NCBI GenBank assembly: GCA_011050675.1
Contig: DRFI01000029.1
Span: 62,001-126,000 of the forward strand
Reading direction: 5' to 3'
DNA from: Maribacter sp.
GTDB taxonomy: Bacteria > Bacteroidota > Bacteroidia > Flavobacteriales > Flavobacteriaceae
Length of the DNA stretch: 64,000 nucleotides
How positions within the stretch are numbered: the stretch's first letter is position 1; each line of letters opens with the position of its first letter. The notes beneath the pieces were generated by a model. It made no database searches and had not been told where the DNA came from. It saw only the letters and a list, made by a program, of their open reading frames with translations. This document shows positions 16,768 to 25,168 of this stretch, one piece after another. Both the position numbers and the translations under genes were made by a program.

Positions 16768-17256
16768 ATGTTACACCTCATCGTCGGTAATACAGGCTCT
16801 GGTAAAACTACCTATGCAAACCAATTGAAAGACAAGACCAATGGGGTTCTCTTTTCTATAGATACCTGGAACAATACCTTGTTTATGCCAGACAAGAAGG
16901 AGACTGACGGTTTAGAATGGTTTTTAGAGCGTATAGAAAGAGCCGAAACCATGATACTGAACGTGGTAGCCCAGCTAGAACAATCGAACACCGATGCTAT
17001 TCTTGACCTAGGATTATCAAAATTCGAGCACCGAGAAAAGTTCAGGAAATTTGCCGCAACCCACGGTTACGAAATACAACTTCATTTTTTAAATATCCCT
17101 AAAGAAACGCGCTGGCAAAGAGTACAACAGCGCAATACCGAAAAAGGAGCTACTTATGAGTTTGATGTATCTCAAGAAAATTTCGACTTTATGGAAAATT
17201 GGTTTGAAATACCTAACGAAAATGAACTTATGGGTAGTGTTACTATCACCGAATAA
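16768..17256 (+). CDS. P-loop kinase-like ATP-binding protein
   Basis: This is a 162-residue AAA_33-type predicted kinase. It starts with a Walker A motif, VGNTGSGKTTYA, has the DTWNN segment and AILDLGLSKFEHREKF in the middle, and a lid arginine region RWQRVQQRNTEK. The family includes small-molecule kinases and zeta toxin relatives; the substrate cannot be told from sequence. Cytoplasmic. Confidence 0.8.
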   Translation: MLHLIVGNTGSGKTTYANQLKDKTNGVLFSIDTWNNTLFMPDKKETDGLEWFLERIERAETMILNVVAQLEQSNTDAILDLGLSKFEHREKFRKFAATHGYEIQLHFLNIPKETRWQRVQQRNTEKGATYEFDVSQENFDFMENWFEIPNENELMGSVTITE

Positions 17257-17314
17257 TACTAGCTTTGCCGTTCTTATTACATTATAAAAACAAAAGCACA
17301 ACCAAACCAACCAT

Positions 17315-18043
17315 TTGAACGCAAAACACACTTTTGTCAACCTTTTTCTTAAGAGAAGTAGCAAACAAGAATGCCATATTGTACTTAGTAGATGGAACAC
17401 GTACTACGAAGCTTTATCTGAAAAGCACAAAAAGTCTTTTGTTGTTAGAACATTACTATTTCTGAACACTACAGATTTTGATTCTAAAGAAGGTTTTGAA
17501 CTGACCTTAGAAATGAAATTGGTAATTTCTAGCGCTTTCGTTCAAATTACATTTGGTCTAAAACAAGATGTGCTTCGTATTTTCAATACCATTTTTGTAA
17601 CGCCTACTTCTTATAAATATGCCAATAGAGATGTTTTTTTTAATGGTGATGTAAATACGGTTACTAAAAGGGTAAATCTTTCGTGGCCTGCCGTAGAAAA
17701 AGGTTTTATTATTACCAATGACGGTTTAAATATTGCCATTCATGAGTTTGCGCATTGCTTAATTATAGAGAATACCAAAAGATCGCGCCTTTCAAAAAAC
17801 ATCAACCAGAACGACCTCAACCAATGGAAAGACATCGCGAATAAAAAATTGCCACTTATTAGAGAGGGCAAGTATAAAATTTTTAGAGACTATGGCGGCA
17901 CCAACTTAATGGAGCTATTCGCTACTACGCTAGAAACCTTTTTTGAGCAACCTCACGAGTTTTATTCGTACGCACCCACTTTCTATCGTACTACCGCCAA
18001 AGTATTAAAACAAGACCCTAGAAATAGTAAAAATCCGAAGTAA
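17315..18043 (+). CDS. MtfA-like zinc-dependent peptidase
   Basis: This 242-residue protein has the gluzincin motif HEFAH followed by a downstream glutamate in NLMELFATTLETFFEQP, the arrangement of MtfA (DgsA anti-repressor) peptidases. In enterobacteria MtfA binds the Mlc repressor; no Mlc-type context is visible here, so only the peptidase fold is claimed. The chosen start is TTG at 17315 because no good ATG exists until the middle of the protein; the exact start is uncertain. Confidence 0.8.
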   Translation: MNAKHTFVNLFLKRSSKQECHIVLSRWNTYYEALSEKHKKSFVVRTLLFLNTTDFDSKEGFELTLEMKLVISSAFVQITFGLKQDVLRIFNTIFVTPTSYKYANRDVFFNGDVNTVTKRVNLSWPAVEKGFIITNDGLNIAIHEFAHCLIIENTKRSRLSKNINQNDLNQWKDIANKKLPLIREGKYKIFRDYGGTNLMELFATTLETFFEQPHEFYSYAPTFYRTTAKVLKQDPRNSKNPK

Positions 18044-18047
18044 ACTA

Positions 18048-18137
18048 CTTCTGGGCAAGTCCACGAGCCATTCGAAAGAGAATAATCGTATAATTTAGAG
18101 GCAATCCTCGGAGTATTAAAATCTCGATTATCGAGTA
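18048..18137. repeat. Structured intergenic element (GAGGCAATCCTC / CTCGATTATCGAG hairpins)
   Basis: The element contains the hairpin GAGG-CAAT-CCTC and the hairpin CTCGA-TTA-TCGAG. An outer pairing of AATAATCG with CGATTAT encloses the first. It is the only visible content of the 166-nt gap. I recall near-identical strings (AGAGGCAATCCTCGGAGTATT) in other flavobacterial genomes, which suggests a dispersed repeat; this is memory only. Confidence 0.5.
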
Positions 18138-18209
18138 AAACAATAAAAGAACTATTGCGTTGTTTTCATAATACTAGAATTTACCTAAATTAAAATCAAC
18201 ACCCATTTT

Positions 18210-18713
18210 ATGAAAAAGTCATTCATTTTCATTGCTTCTTTCCTATTCGTATTTATTTCTTGTAAAGAAACTTCAACCGCTAAAACAGAACGCTCTGGTG
18301 AGCCAGATGTTTATAATGTTGTAGATGACAATGCCAAAATGAACCAGGCGATGGTAGATGCCAAAAATTCTATTGAAGAGTTTAAAATTGCGCTTACCAG
18401 TAAAAATCCTAGTTATGAGTTTTTTACCATCAAACAAAAATTTGATGCTAACGATGGCGCAGAACATATTTGGGTAAGAGATATTCAGTTAGTAGATTCA
18501 GATTTTATGGGCATCATTGCCAATGAACCTGTATATACAGATAAGGTTCAATTAGGTGATACTATTAAAGTAGAACGCGCCAGCATTAGTGATTGGATGT
18601 ATTATGACGAGGGCAAAGTTGTTGGTGGTTTTACCATACGAGCTATTCGTGATGCATTATCGCCTGAAGAGCAAGCTGCATTTGACGCTGAAAACGGATT
18701 GATTTTTAAATAG
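18210..18713 (+). CDS. DUF2314 domain lipoprotein
   Basis: This is a 167-residue protein with a lipoprotein signal peptide (FVFISC). The body matches DUF2314: AKNSIEEFKIAL, FTIKQKFDANDGAEHIWVRD, VERASISDWMYYDEGKVVGG. The function of the family is unknown. Its stop is 3 nt before the next gene, so the two are probably cotranscribed. Confidence 0.8.
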   Translation: MKKSFIFIASFLFVFISCKETSTAKTERSGEPDVYNVVDDNAKMNQAMVDAKNSIEEFKIALTSKNPSYEFFTIKQKFDANDGAEHIWVRDIQLVDSDFMGIIANEPVYTDKVQLGDTIKVERASISDWMYYDEGKVVGGFTIRAIRDALSPEEQAAFDAENGLIFK

Positions 18714-18716
18714 CCT

Positions 18717-19619
18717 ATGTTCTCTTTTCTAAAGAAAAAACAGTCAAAAAATATACGTATTGTTGGTACGGATCAGGAGTTACTAATTAATGATGTAGCT
18801 ATAACGTTCCCCACCAACTATGAAACTTTAGTCACCGTTTTTGGTGAACCTTCGCGTACTTCAAAAACTAAACTCTCGAAAAGTCCGGTAATCTGTTGGG
18901 ATGCCGAAGGTGTTTACGGCTCTTGTGGTAGCTATAGTCATATCTATGGCTTTAGTCTTATTTTTTCTAAAAACCATGACCTTGATCTTATTCCTGAAAA
19001 TAATTTTTCGGGGTCTATCATCATAAATAATGAAGAAGTGCAGTTCGATAATTTTTCAAAAATTGAGCATCCTACTTATTTGGTCGATAAACTCACCTAC
19101 AAGGATAAAGAGGAACCCTACGCACTTTCGTTCAGAACCAATTTAGATTATAAAAAGGAAATTCCAAAAGATAAATACATACTACAAAAACAAACCGAGC
19201 CCCATATAGAATTCATCGATTTCGGATTTAAATTGGCTGTCATCGAAGAATTGATGTACACTCAAGAAGTGCTTCATCCCAAGTTTGAATTGTACGAATT
19301 TGTGGAGTGGTATACCAAACGAAAAATAGATATTGAAGAAGAGGGCTATGAACCTATTGCAGAAGTGACCCAGTTCTTTAATGATCTTCAAATACCAAAA
19401 CATATGGCTCCTCTTTTGACCGAAATCTACCAAGATGGCGGTAACGATGTTTACATGAACTTACTTCGATTTGGTAGCGGTAGCGAAGATTACTGGGATA
19501 TTAAAAGCGCTGCAGATGTTAAAAATTTCCCTAATCTTAAAAAAGCAACCTTGTGCTACGCCGAAGATACTGTGTACGATGAAATGATTGCGATGGGAAT
19601 TGATGCCGAGAGTTTATAA
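18717..19619 (+). CDS. DUF6892-like protein with N-terminal DUF7738-like region
   Basis: This is a 300-residue soluble protein. The first 150 residues (LINDVAITFPTNY, VFGEPSRTSK, VICWDAEGVYGSC) resemble a DUF7738-type region. The C-terminal half (FIDFGFKLAVIEELMY, YQDGGNDVYMNLLRFGSG) resembles DUF6892. Both names rest on pattern memory. No activity is known. It follows the DUF2314 lipoprotein with a 3-nt gap. Confidence 0.65.
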   Translation: MFSFLKKKQSKNIRIVGTDQELLINDVAITFPTNYETLVTVFGEPSRTSKTKLSKSPVICWDAEGVYGSCGSYSHIYGFSLIFSKNHDLDLIPENNFSGSIIINNEEVQFDNFSKIEHPTYLVDKLTYKDKEEPYALSFRTNLDYKKEIPKDKYILQKQTEPHIEFIDFGFKLAVIEELMYTQEVLHPKFELYEFVEWYTKRKIDIEEEGYEPIAEVTQFFNDLQIPKHMAPLLTEIYQDGGNDVYMNLLRFGSGSEDYWDIKSAADVKNFPNLKKATLCYAEDTVYDEMIAMGIDAESL

Positions 19620-19644
19620 ATACCTGAGAAGTGTCATAGTTTAG

Positions 19645-19683
19645 CATACAGTTGTTTTATACTATTGTAAAAACAACTGTATG
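19645..19683 (+). promoter_or_regulatory. 14-bp perfect inverted repeat over promoter and start codon of the cupin gene
   Basis: CATACAGTTGTTTT (19645-19658) and AAAACAACTGTATG (19670-19683) are perfect complements with an 11-nt centre. The right arm ends in the ATG of the cupin gene, and the centre contains TACTATTG (19660-19667), one mismatch from the -7 consensus. It may be a repressor operator, or a hairpin hiding the start codon in read-through RNA. Confidence 0.65.
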
Positions 19684-20025
19684 GAAATAATATCTTTCAC
19701 TGAAAATCTAAATTTCAACGACCAAAAAATTGTCACTAAGGTTCTTTTAGAAACATCGTTCTCTAAAGAGATTCGTATTTTATTAAAAGAAGGACAACAA
19801 ATGAAAGAGCACAAAGCTCCTTTCCCTATTATAGTCCATATAGTACAAGGCGCCATGGATTTTGGGGTTCAAGGTACTTTGCACAAACTAAAACAAGGAG
19901 ATATTATTACCTTAGCCTCTAATATACCGCATGACCTTTTAGCTTTATCCGATAGTATTGTGCGTCTTACCCTTTCTAAACAAGATGCTGCCGAACGGGT
20001 GCAAAAAGTAGTTGCTGATTCTTAA
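19681..20025 (+). CDS. Cupin domain protein
   Basis: This is a 114-residue single-domain cupin: KEHKAPFPIIVHIVQGAMDF for the first motif and KLKQGDIITLASNIPHDLLAL for the second. Metal-binding histidines are partly conserved (His in EHKAP, His in IPHDL). The role is unknown. It lies 9 nt before a truncated haemoglobin gene with which it is surely cotranscribed, so a role in nitric oxide or oxygen stress is a reasonable inference. A strong dyad covers its promoter and start codon. Confidence 0.8.
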   Translation: MEIISFTENLNFNDQKIVTKVLLETSFSKEIRILLKEGQQMKEHKAPFPIIVHIVQGAMDFGVQGTLHKLKQGDIITLASNIPHDLLALSDSIVRLTLSKQDAAERVQKVVADS

Positions 20026-20034
20026 ATATAGACA

Positions 20035-20439
20035 ATGACCCAAATTACCAATAGAGAAGATGTTAGTGTATTGGTGCATACCTTTTACGATAAAATACGA
20101 CAGAATGAAATGTTAGGTCCCATTTTCAACGGACACATTACTGACGAACAGTGGCCTGCGCATTTAAGCAAGCTTACAGACTTTTGGGAGTCTAACCTTT
20201 TTGGTGTTCGTACGTTTAGAGGGAGCCCGTCTAAGGCACACGTAACCGTTGATAAAAATCTAAAGCACACTATTTCTCAAAATCATTTTGCGCAATGGCT
20301 ACAGCTTTGGTTCGAAACTATTGATGAGCTTTACGAGGGCGAATTAGCCAATAATGCAAAAGATATGGCACGTAGAATGTCTACCGGTCAGTATATTCAT
20401 ATTTGGCAGAATAGACCAGAGGAGTTTAAAGGGGAGTAA
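20035..20439 (+). CDS. Group III truncated haemoglobin
   Basis: This is a 134-residue 2-on-2 globin. The N-terminal VLVHTFYDKIRQNEMLGPIF, the E-helix region GSPSKAHVTVDKNL and the proximal histidine in QNHFAQWLQLWF fit group III truncated haemoglobins, as does the conserved TrHb3 Trp in QLWFETID. Such proteins bind oxygen or nitric oxide in the cytoplasm. It follows the cupin gene closely in what is likely a two-gene operon. Confidence 0.88.
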   Translation: MTQITNREDVSVLVHTFYDKIRQNEMLGPIFNGHITDEQWPAHLSKLTDFWESNLFGVRTFRGSPSKAHVTVDKNLKHTISQNHFAQWLQLWFETIDELYEGELANNAKDMARRMSTGQYIHIWQNRPEEFKGE

Positions 20440-20545
20440 GTAGTATCTGTTGGCAGTATTAGTTCTCAGTTTATAGATTCTTTAGCCTTTGACAAGAAAC
20501 AAAATGACATTATTAATGAAAAAAGTTTCGTTTTAAATGAATTCC

Positions 20546-20583
20546 TTCGTGCGAATTGCCCATAGCATTCGTCGCACAACGAA
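20546..20583. other. Imperfect hairpin in the spacer
   Basis: TTCGTGCGA can pair with TCGCAC and GAA across a 17-nt loop with a small bulge. It is followed by an A-run, not a T-run, so it is not a plus-strand intrinsic terminator. Role unknown. Confidence 0.3.
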
Positions 20584-20655
20584 TAAAAAAATCGTTATCT
20601 TAGTCTGTAGTATTTAATTGAATTTTTTAGAACAAATTCCCAAAGACGCGGCATA

Positions 20656-21291
20656 ATGGATTACCTATCCCCTACCTATTTTTATGACTATGAAAGTGAC
20701 GAAATCGAAGCTTTTATTTCTGAGTTCAAAAACACATCGCTTTCTAAGAAGGAAATAGCCAAACAGTTATATTTAAAAGTAAGGGATACTTGGAGATACG
20801 ACCCATACAGCCTAAGCCTTAACAAAGAAAAATACCGCGCCAGCGAAATTGCCAAACGTACTAAAGGGCATTGTATAGATAAATCTATTGTTTTAATTGC
20901 TAGCCTTCGTGCTTTAGACATACCTGCTAGAATTCATTTGGCGAAAGTTAAAAACCATATTGGCGTAGAGCGATTAATAGAAAAATTCGGCTCTAACGAA
21001 CTTACCCCTCATGGTATGGTAGATGTTTTTCTTGACGATAAATGGCTTAAAATTTCCCCAACGTTTAACGCATCTTTATGCGCTATGCTCAACGTAGCAC
21101 CTTTAGATTTTGATGGAGAAAATGATGCTGTATTGCAACCTTTTAATGAAGAAGGTACCCAGTTTATGGAATATCTAGAAGACTATGGTCATTTTGAAGA
21201 CCTACCCATAGCATTTATGGTAAGAAATGCTCGTGAACACTACCCGAATATATTTAATGCAGATTCTAAGCAGACAGAATTTCTATTGTAG
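20656..21291 (+). CDS. Transglutaminase-like domain protein
   Basis: This is a 211-residue cytoplasmic protein with a transglutaminase-like core. The catalytic Cys lies in KGHCIDKSIVLIASLRALDI, the His in TPHGMVDVFLDDKWL, and the triad acid region follows in KISPTFN. Unlike the four DUF3857 proteins later in the window, it has no signal peptide. Family members act as peptidases or amidases; the substrate is not known. Confidence 0.82.
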   Translation: MDYLSPTYFYDYESDEIEAFISEFKNTSLSKKEIAKQLYLKVRDTWRYDPYSLSLNKEKYRASEIAKRTKGHCIDKSIVLIASLRALDIPARIHLAKVKNHIGVERLIEKFGSNELTPHGMVDVFLDDKWLKISPTFNASLCAMLNVAPLDFDGENDAVLQPFNEEGTQFMEYLEDYGHFEDLPIAFMVRNAREHYPNIFNADSKQTEFLL

Positions 21292-21378
21292 GTTTTAACA
21301 AACTTTAATACGCTATCCAACTTTTCGGCAAATAACGAACTACTTTTTATAGTACATTCGGTTGAAAATTTGATTTCC

Positions 21379-21963
21379 GTGAAAAACTACCTTTTCGTAT
21401 TAATATTAGCATTTTCATCCACATTTGTTGTTGCCCAAGAACCATTAGAATGGAACCCAGACTATGAGCTACAATTAAGTGACTACCTATCTCCAGAATC
21501 GGAGATTAATGCTGCGCTTACCTCCTATTCCATATATTCAGGCTCAAAGATCGACTTCAGTTTTAATATGAACTCAGTCTCGTTTATGTTCACCAAAAAC
21601 TTCAACAGCAAGGTGAAAGCTATTTTCCAGAAGAATCTAGCGGTATTGATTGCTCCTGATTCTATCACTGCAAATCAGCTACTACAATTTGGCAGGTACG
21701 ATTTTGATTTGGTAGAGCTTTATGCTAGAAAAATACGCAAGAAAATATATGAGGAAAAAGGAGCTTTTAGCGACTCCAAATTATTTCAACCTATTTTCAA
21801 CGAGCTACAAGAAGAAATGAATACGGTTAGCGCACAGGTTTTTAAAGCAACCGATTTTGGAAAAGATGGCGAATTGCTTCAAAAAGAGCACGACAAAGTT
21901 ATTCTAGAAATAAATAACCTTTCAGATTTCTGTCAGACCTGCAAGCCAAAGAAAAACCGTTAG
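21379..21963 (+). CDS. Secreted protein of unknown function
   Basis: A GTG at 21379 gives a textbook signal peptide, VKNYLFVLILAFSSTFVVAQ, and a 194-residue product; a TTG three codons earlier is the alternative. The mature protein is largely helical with a C-terminal CQTC pair (DFCQTCKPKKNR). I recognise no family. Probably periplasmic. Confidence 0.65.
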   Translation: MKNYLFVLILAFSSTFVVAQEPLEWNPDYELQLSDYLSPESEINAALTSYSIYSGSKIDFSFNMNSVSFMFTKNFNSKVKAIFQKNLAVLIAPDSITANQLLQFGRYDFDLVELYARKIRKKIYEEKGAFSDSKLFQPIFNELQEEMNTVSAQVFKATDFGKDGELLQKEHDKVILEINNLSDFCQTCKPKKNR

Positions 21964-21990
21964 TAAGTTGCCTGTTGATAAAAGAATATC

Positions 21991-22012
21991 ATCTTGAGCG
22001 AAATCGAAGGGA
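21991..22012. repeat. TTGAGCGAAATCGAAGG-type dispersed repeat
   Basis: The sequence ATCTTGAGCGAAATCGAAGGGA belongs to the same loose family as the GGTCGAGCGCAGTCGAGG string at 57060-57082. Strings of this kind are frequent between genes of flavobacteria. It is written here as a likely repeat; copy number cannot be judged from one window. Confidence 0.45.
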
Positions 22013-22170
22013 CCGGAATCAAACCCTCTATTAACTGTATTATCGATACGGCTGTGCTCAAGCACCACACGATTAATACAACTCAGCACACTAAACCTAC
22101 AATTGAGTTATAATAGTTACCTTGATGTTTGTGTTTACCTCATCTTTGGGTAACACAAAACCAACCGACC

Positions 22171-22830
22171 ATGGAAAACATTATTGAAATTTTTATTTAC
22201 ATACATGCCTTTTTTGGTGGTATAGGGCTTATTACCGGTATTGGAAGTATCATCGTTAGAAAAGGAAAACTAAACCACAAACGTTTAGGCAAATGGTTTA
22301 CCTGGTCTATGATTGTTAGCTCTGCCATTTCATTAGTTATAGCACGTTTACCAAACCACATGAACACCTTTTTATTTCTCGTGGGCATATTTACCATTTA
22401 CATGATATTAGCAGGCAACAGAGCGCTGACATTTAAATCAATCAAAAAAACAGAAGCTAATTTAGTAGATAAACTTGTTTCGGGCACAATGGTAGCAAGT
22501 GCACTGCTAATGATAGGCTTCGGCCTCACCGGTTTAATAAACGGTTATTCGCACGCTATACTTTTTCTTTTCTTCGGATTAATAGGTCTCTTTCTACCTT
22601 ATGGGGATTACAAATTATTTAAGAATACCCTAAAAAACAGAAAGCTTTGGCTCATTAACCACCTTAGTAGAATGTTAGGCGCACTTATAGCATCCGTTAC
22701 AGCATTTATAGTTGCCGGAATGAAATACGATACCATGTGGGCATGGATGATTCCGTCGGTTATTGGAACCGTCTATATCATCTATTGGATTAAAAAAGTA
22801 AAAGGAAAAAAGAGACTAAAAACTGCTTAA
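22171..22830 (+). CDS. DUF2306-like integral membrane protein
   Basis: This is a 219-residue protein with about seven hydrophobic helices and conserved-looking cytoplasmic motifs: HAFFGGIGLITGIGSIIVRK, KGKLNHKRLGKWFTW and NHLSRMLGALIASV. The pattern resembles DUF2306 predicted membrane proteins. The frame is open to 22129, but the ATG at 22171 gives the natural membrane-protein start MENIIEIFIYIHAFFG. It converges on gldC with a 1-nt gap. Confidence 0.7.
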   Translation: MENIIEIFIYIHAFFGGIGLITGIGSIIVRKGKLNHKRLGKWFTWSMIVSSAISLVIARLPNHMNTFLFLVGIFTIYMILAGNRALTFKSIKKTEANLVDKLVSGTMVASALLMIGFGLTGLINGYSHAILFLFFGLIGLFLPYGDYKLFKNTLKNRKLWLINHLSRMLGALIASVTAFIVAGMKYDTMWAWMIPSVIGTVYIIYWIKKVKGKKRLKTA

Positions 22831-22831
22831 C

Positions 22832-23167
22832 CTATTCTTTTAGGTTTAAGTTCTCTGCAAAGTAATCACAAAAATCTTTCATAGTAGCGGTCATTTTTTC
22901 GTCTTGTGTTGCCTTTAAAAAAGACTCTGATAAAGAAACCAATGTTTGATGAAAAAATGTTTTCATCTCATCTACAGGCATATCTTTTGTCCACAAGTCG
23001 ATCTTTAACGATTCTTGATTCTTGCTATCCCAAACGGATAATAACATTGCCTTTGCTTCCTCATTTTCAATTCCACCGTCTTGAGCAGACCAGTTTAATG
23101 TTTCAGGAATTCTATTTTCATCTAATCCTACGCGCAACGTAATTTCTGAAGTATGTAAATCTGCCAT
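22832..23167 (-). CDS. gldC: Gliding motility protein GldC
   Basis: This 111-residue soluble protein matches GldC: SEITLRVGLDENRIPETLNW, a WDSKNQESLKIDLWTKDMPV centre and the C-terminal DFCDYFAENLNL. In Flavobacterium johnsoniae GldC improves gliding but is not fully essential. It lies directly downstream of gldB, touching it, as in other flavobacteria. Confidence 0.93.
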   Translation of the reverse strand: MADLHTSEITLRVGLDENRIPETLNWSAQDGGIENEEAKAMLLSVWDSKNQESLKIDLWTKDMPVDEMKTFFHQTLVSLSESFLKATQDEKMTATMKDFCDYFAENLNLKE

Positions 23168-24145
23168 TTAAATTCTCGGTTTGTAATTTGATTTCTTAAA
23201 AATTTCATCTGCAGGCATCGTCAATAACTGTATCATGCTTACATCATTGTTTTCCATAAAAGCACGCACTATTTGCCAGCCTATATAACGACCTAATCTA
23301 CCAGGAGATTCATTATCCAACTCTAACCCAAATTTAGAAAATGGGGCAGGTTCTAAAAATCGCTGATTTAATTTGTTGTCGGTATCGTATAAATATTCGT
23401 TCTCAATAAAATTTCTCCACATTGGCTCTTCATTGGCTATAGCCCAATCGATATCCTCTTGAGAGTATCCTATTTTTTTACGGTCTTCTGCCTCTGGCAT
23501 CAATTTATCCTTTAGGTATAACTCTTTACCAAAATAAATCATACGCGCTAAGTAAGTACGATCTCGTGGTTTCGGCACTACTTGCTTTGCAAATGAACTA
23601 GCCACATCGCTTACCAAATAATTACGATCTAAGGATTCTGCTATATATCGCTGAAAACCTCCATAATACTTATGCTCAGAACCCAAATAATTATCTAGGC
23701 TAATAAACAAAAGACTATCGGTCATTATAATCCTATTATTATAATCTACATCATTAGTTACCGTAATTACCTTTGGCACGTTATAGTCTGGAAAGTAATA
23801 CTTTATGTGCTTAAACAATTGTACAAGCCCCTCTTCTTCTACCTCAAAACTGCGAAAGGAATTACCAACCTCTTGAAATAGTTCTATTTGCAGAGAATCT
23901 TCCATCTTAGCTATCCAAACACTATCGGGTGCAGGAAACAAGTATGGATACATTTTACGCAATGCCGGTAAACCTTCTTCTCCCGAAGATGCAAATTCAC
24001 GATCAAATCGAGAAATTTTCAGGTCCATAGGTATAGCAGCAATCTCTTCGGCTACCTTAACACTATCATTACAGCTAGAAAGAATGAAAAAAACTGACAA
24101 TAGCATAAAAATAGGTTTGACCTTTGTAAGTATTTTACAATACAT
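23168..24145 (-). CDS. gldB: Gliding motility lipoprotein GldB
   Basis: GldB is a lipoprotein required for gliding in Bacteroidetes. The N-terminus from the ATG at 24145, MYCKILTKVKPIFMLLSVFF, ends in the lipobox LSSC. The body has DLKISRFDREFA, PYLFPAPDSVW and IGWQIVRAFMENN, familiar GldB features. An ATG at 24166 is possible but would lie only about 7 nt after the expected transcription start, so 24145 is preferred (325 residues). It is followed by gldC and divergent from nadE, a conserved order. Confidence 0.92.
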   Translation of the reverse strand: MYCKILTKVKPIFMLLSVFFILSSCNDSVKVAEEIAAIPMDLKISRFDREFASSGEEGLPALRKMYPYLFPAPDSVWIAKMEDSLQIELFQEVGNSFRSFEVEEEGLVQLFKHIKYYFPDYNVPKVITVTNDVDYNNRIIMTDSLLFISLDNYLGSEHKYYGGFQRYIAESLDRNYLVSDVASSFAKQVVPKPRDRTYLARMIYFGKELYLKDKLMPEAEDRKKIGYSQEDIDWAIANEEPMWRNFIENEYLYDTDNKLNQRFLEPAPFSKFGLELDNESPGRLGRYIGWQIVRAFMENNDVSMIQLLTMPADEIFKKSNYKPRI

Positions 24146-24179
24146 TTTATTATTCACGGTGTTCAACTTATTTTTAGGG

Positions 24180-24187
24180 CAAAGTTA
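24180..24187 (-). promoter_or_regulatory. gldB promoter -7 element (TAACTTTG)
   Basis: On the minus strand TAACTTTG is an exact TAnnTTTG match. Transcription would start near 24173, which supports the 24145 start of gldB over 24166. No clear -33 TTG is seen. Confidence 0.5.
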
Positions 24188-24215
24188 ATTGATTTTACTA
24201 AATAATTAGAGTGGT

Positions 24216-25004
24216 ATGCAAACGGAAAAGGTAATTGAGCACATTGTTAATTGGTTAAAGGATTATGCTACTAATGCAAAACAGAAAGGTTTTGTGATTG
24301 GTATATCTGGAGGAATTGACTCTGCGGTTACTTCTACCCTTTGTGCAAAGACAGGTTTGGACCTACTTTGTTTGGAAATGCCGATTCACCAAGCCGAGAA
24401 TCAATCTGACCGAGCATCTAGACATATTGAGTGGTTACAAAAGAATTTTTCTTCTGTAAAAAGGCAACCCGTAAACCTTACACCAGTATTTGATAGTTTG
24501 GTAACAGCCTTACCTCCTGTAGAAAATGAGGCAGATAGATTTATGTCTTTAGCGAACACTAGAGCTCGATTACGTATGACGAGTCTTTACTATTTTGCAG
24601 CACTTGAACGCTATCTTGTAGCAGGTACCGGCAACAAGGTGGAAGATTTTGGTGTTGGTTTCTATACTAAATATGGTGATGGAGGAGTAGACTTAAGCCC
24701 CATAGCCGATTTAATGAAAACAGAAGTTTACGCTATTGCAAAGGTTTTAGGTATAAACGAAGAGATTATAGGTGCAGCACCAACAGACGGACTTTGGGGT
24801 GATGACAGAACTGATGAGGACCAAATTGGCGCCTCTTATCCTGAGCTAGAATGGGCGATGACGATGAAAGATGAGGGTAAAAAAGTTGATGATTTTGAAG
24901 GTAGGAAAAAAGAAGTATTTACTATATTTACACGATTAAATACTATGAACCAACATAAGATGATGCCCATACCTGTTTGTGAGATACCAGAACGGTTAAA
25001 ATAA
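24216..25004 (+). CDS. nadE: NH3-dependent NAD(+) synthetase
   Basis: NadE converts nicotinate adenine dinucleotide to NAD with ATP and ammonia. The ATP pyrophosphatase P-loop is GISGGIDSAVT, and the family motifs GTGNKVEDFGVGFYTKYGDG and DLSPIADLMKTEVY follow. At 262 residues it lacks a glutaminase domain, so it is the ammonia-using short form. Divergent from gldB-gldC. Confidence 0.95.
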   Translation: MQTEKVIEHIVNWLKDYATNAKQKGFVIGISGGIDSAVTSTLCAKTGLDLLCLEMPIHQAENQSDRASRHIEWLQKNFSSVKRQPVNLTPVFDSLVTALPPVENEADRFMSLANTRARLRMTSLYYFAALERYLVAGTGNKVEDFGVGFYTKYGDGGVDLSPIADLMKTEVYAIAKVLGINEEIIGAAPTDGLWGDDRTDEDQIGASYPELEWAMTMKDEGKKVDDFEGRKKEVFTIFTRLNTMNQHKMMPIPVCEIPERLK

Positions 25005-25168
25005 CAACTCAACTAAGAATCAGGGTATTAAAACGAAAATAAAGTCCGAAATTATACGTTACTAATAAAAAAATGCAACTTTGACTTCTAATTTAGAATT
25101 TTAAGCCTTACATTGCATGTAGTCTTTTCAGACAAAATAGGTTCTAAAATCTATATAAAAAAATATTA

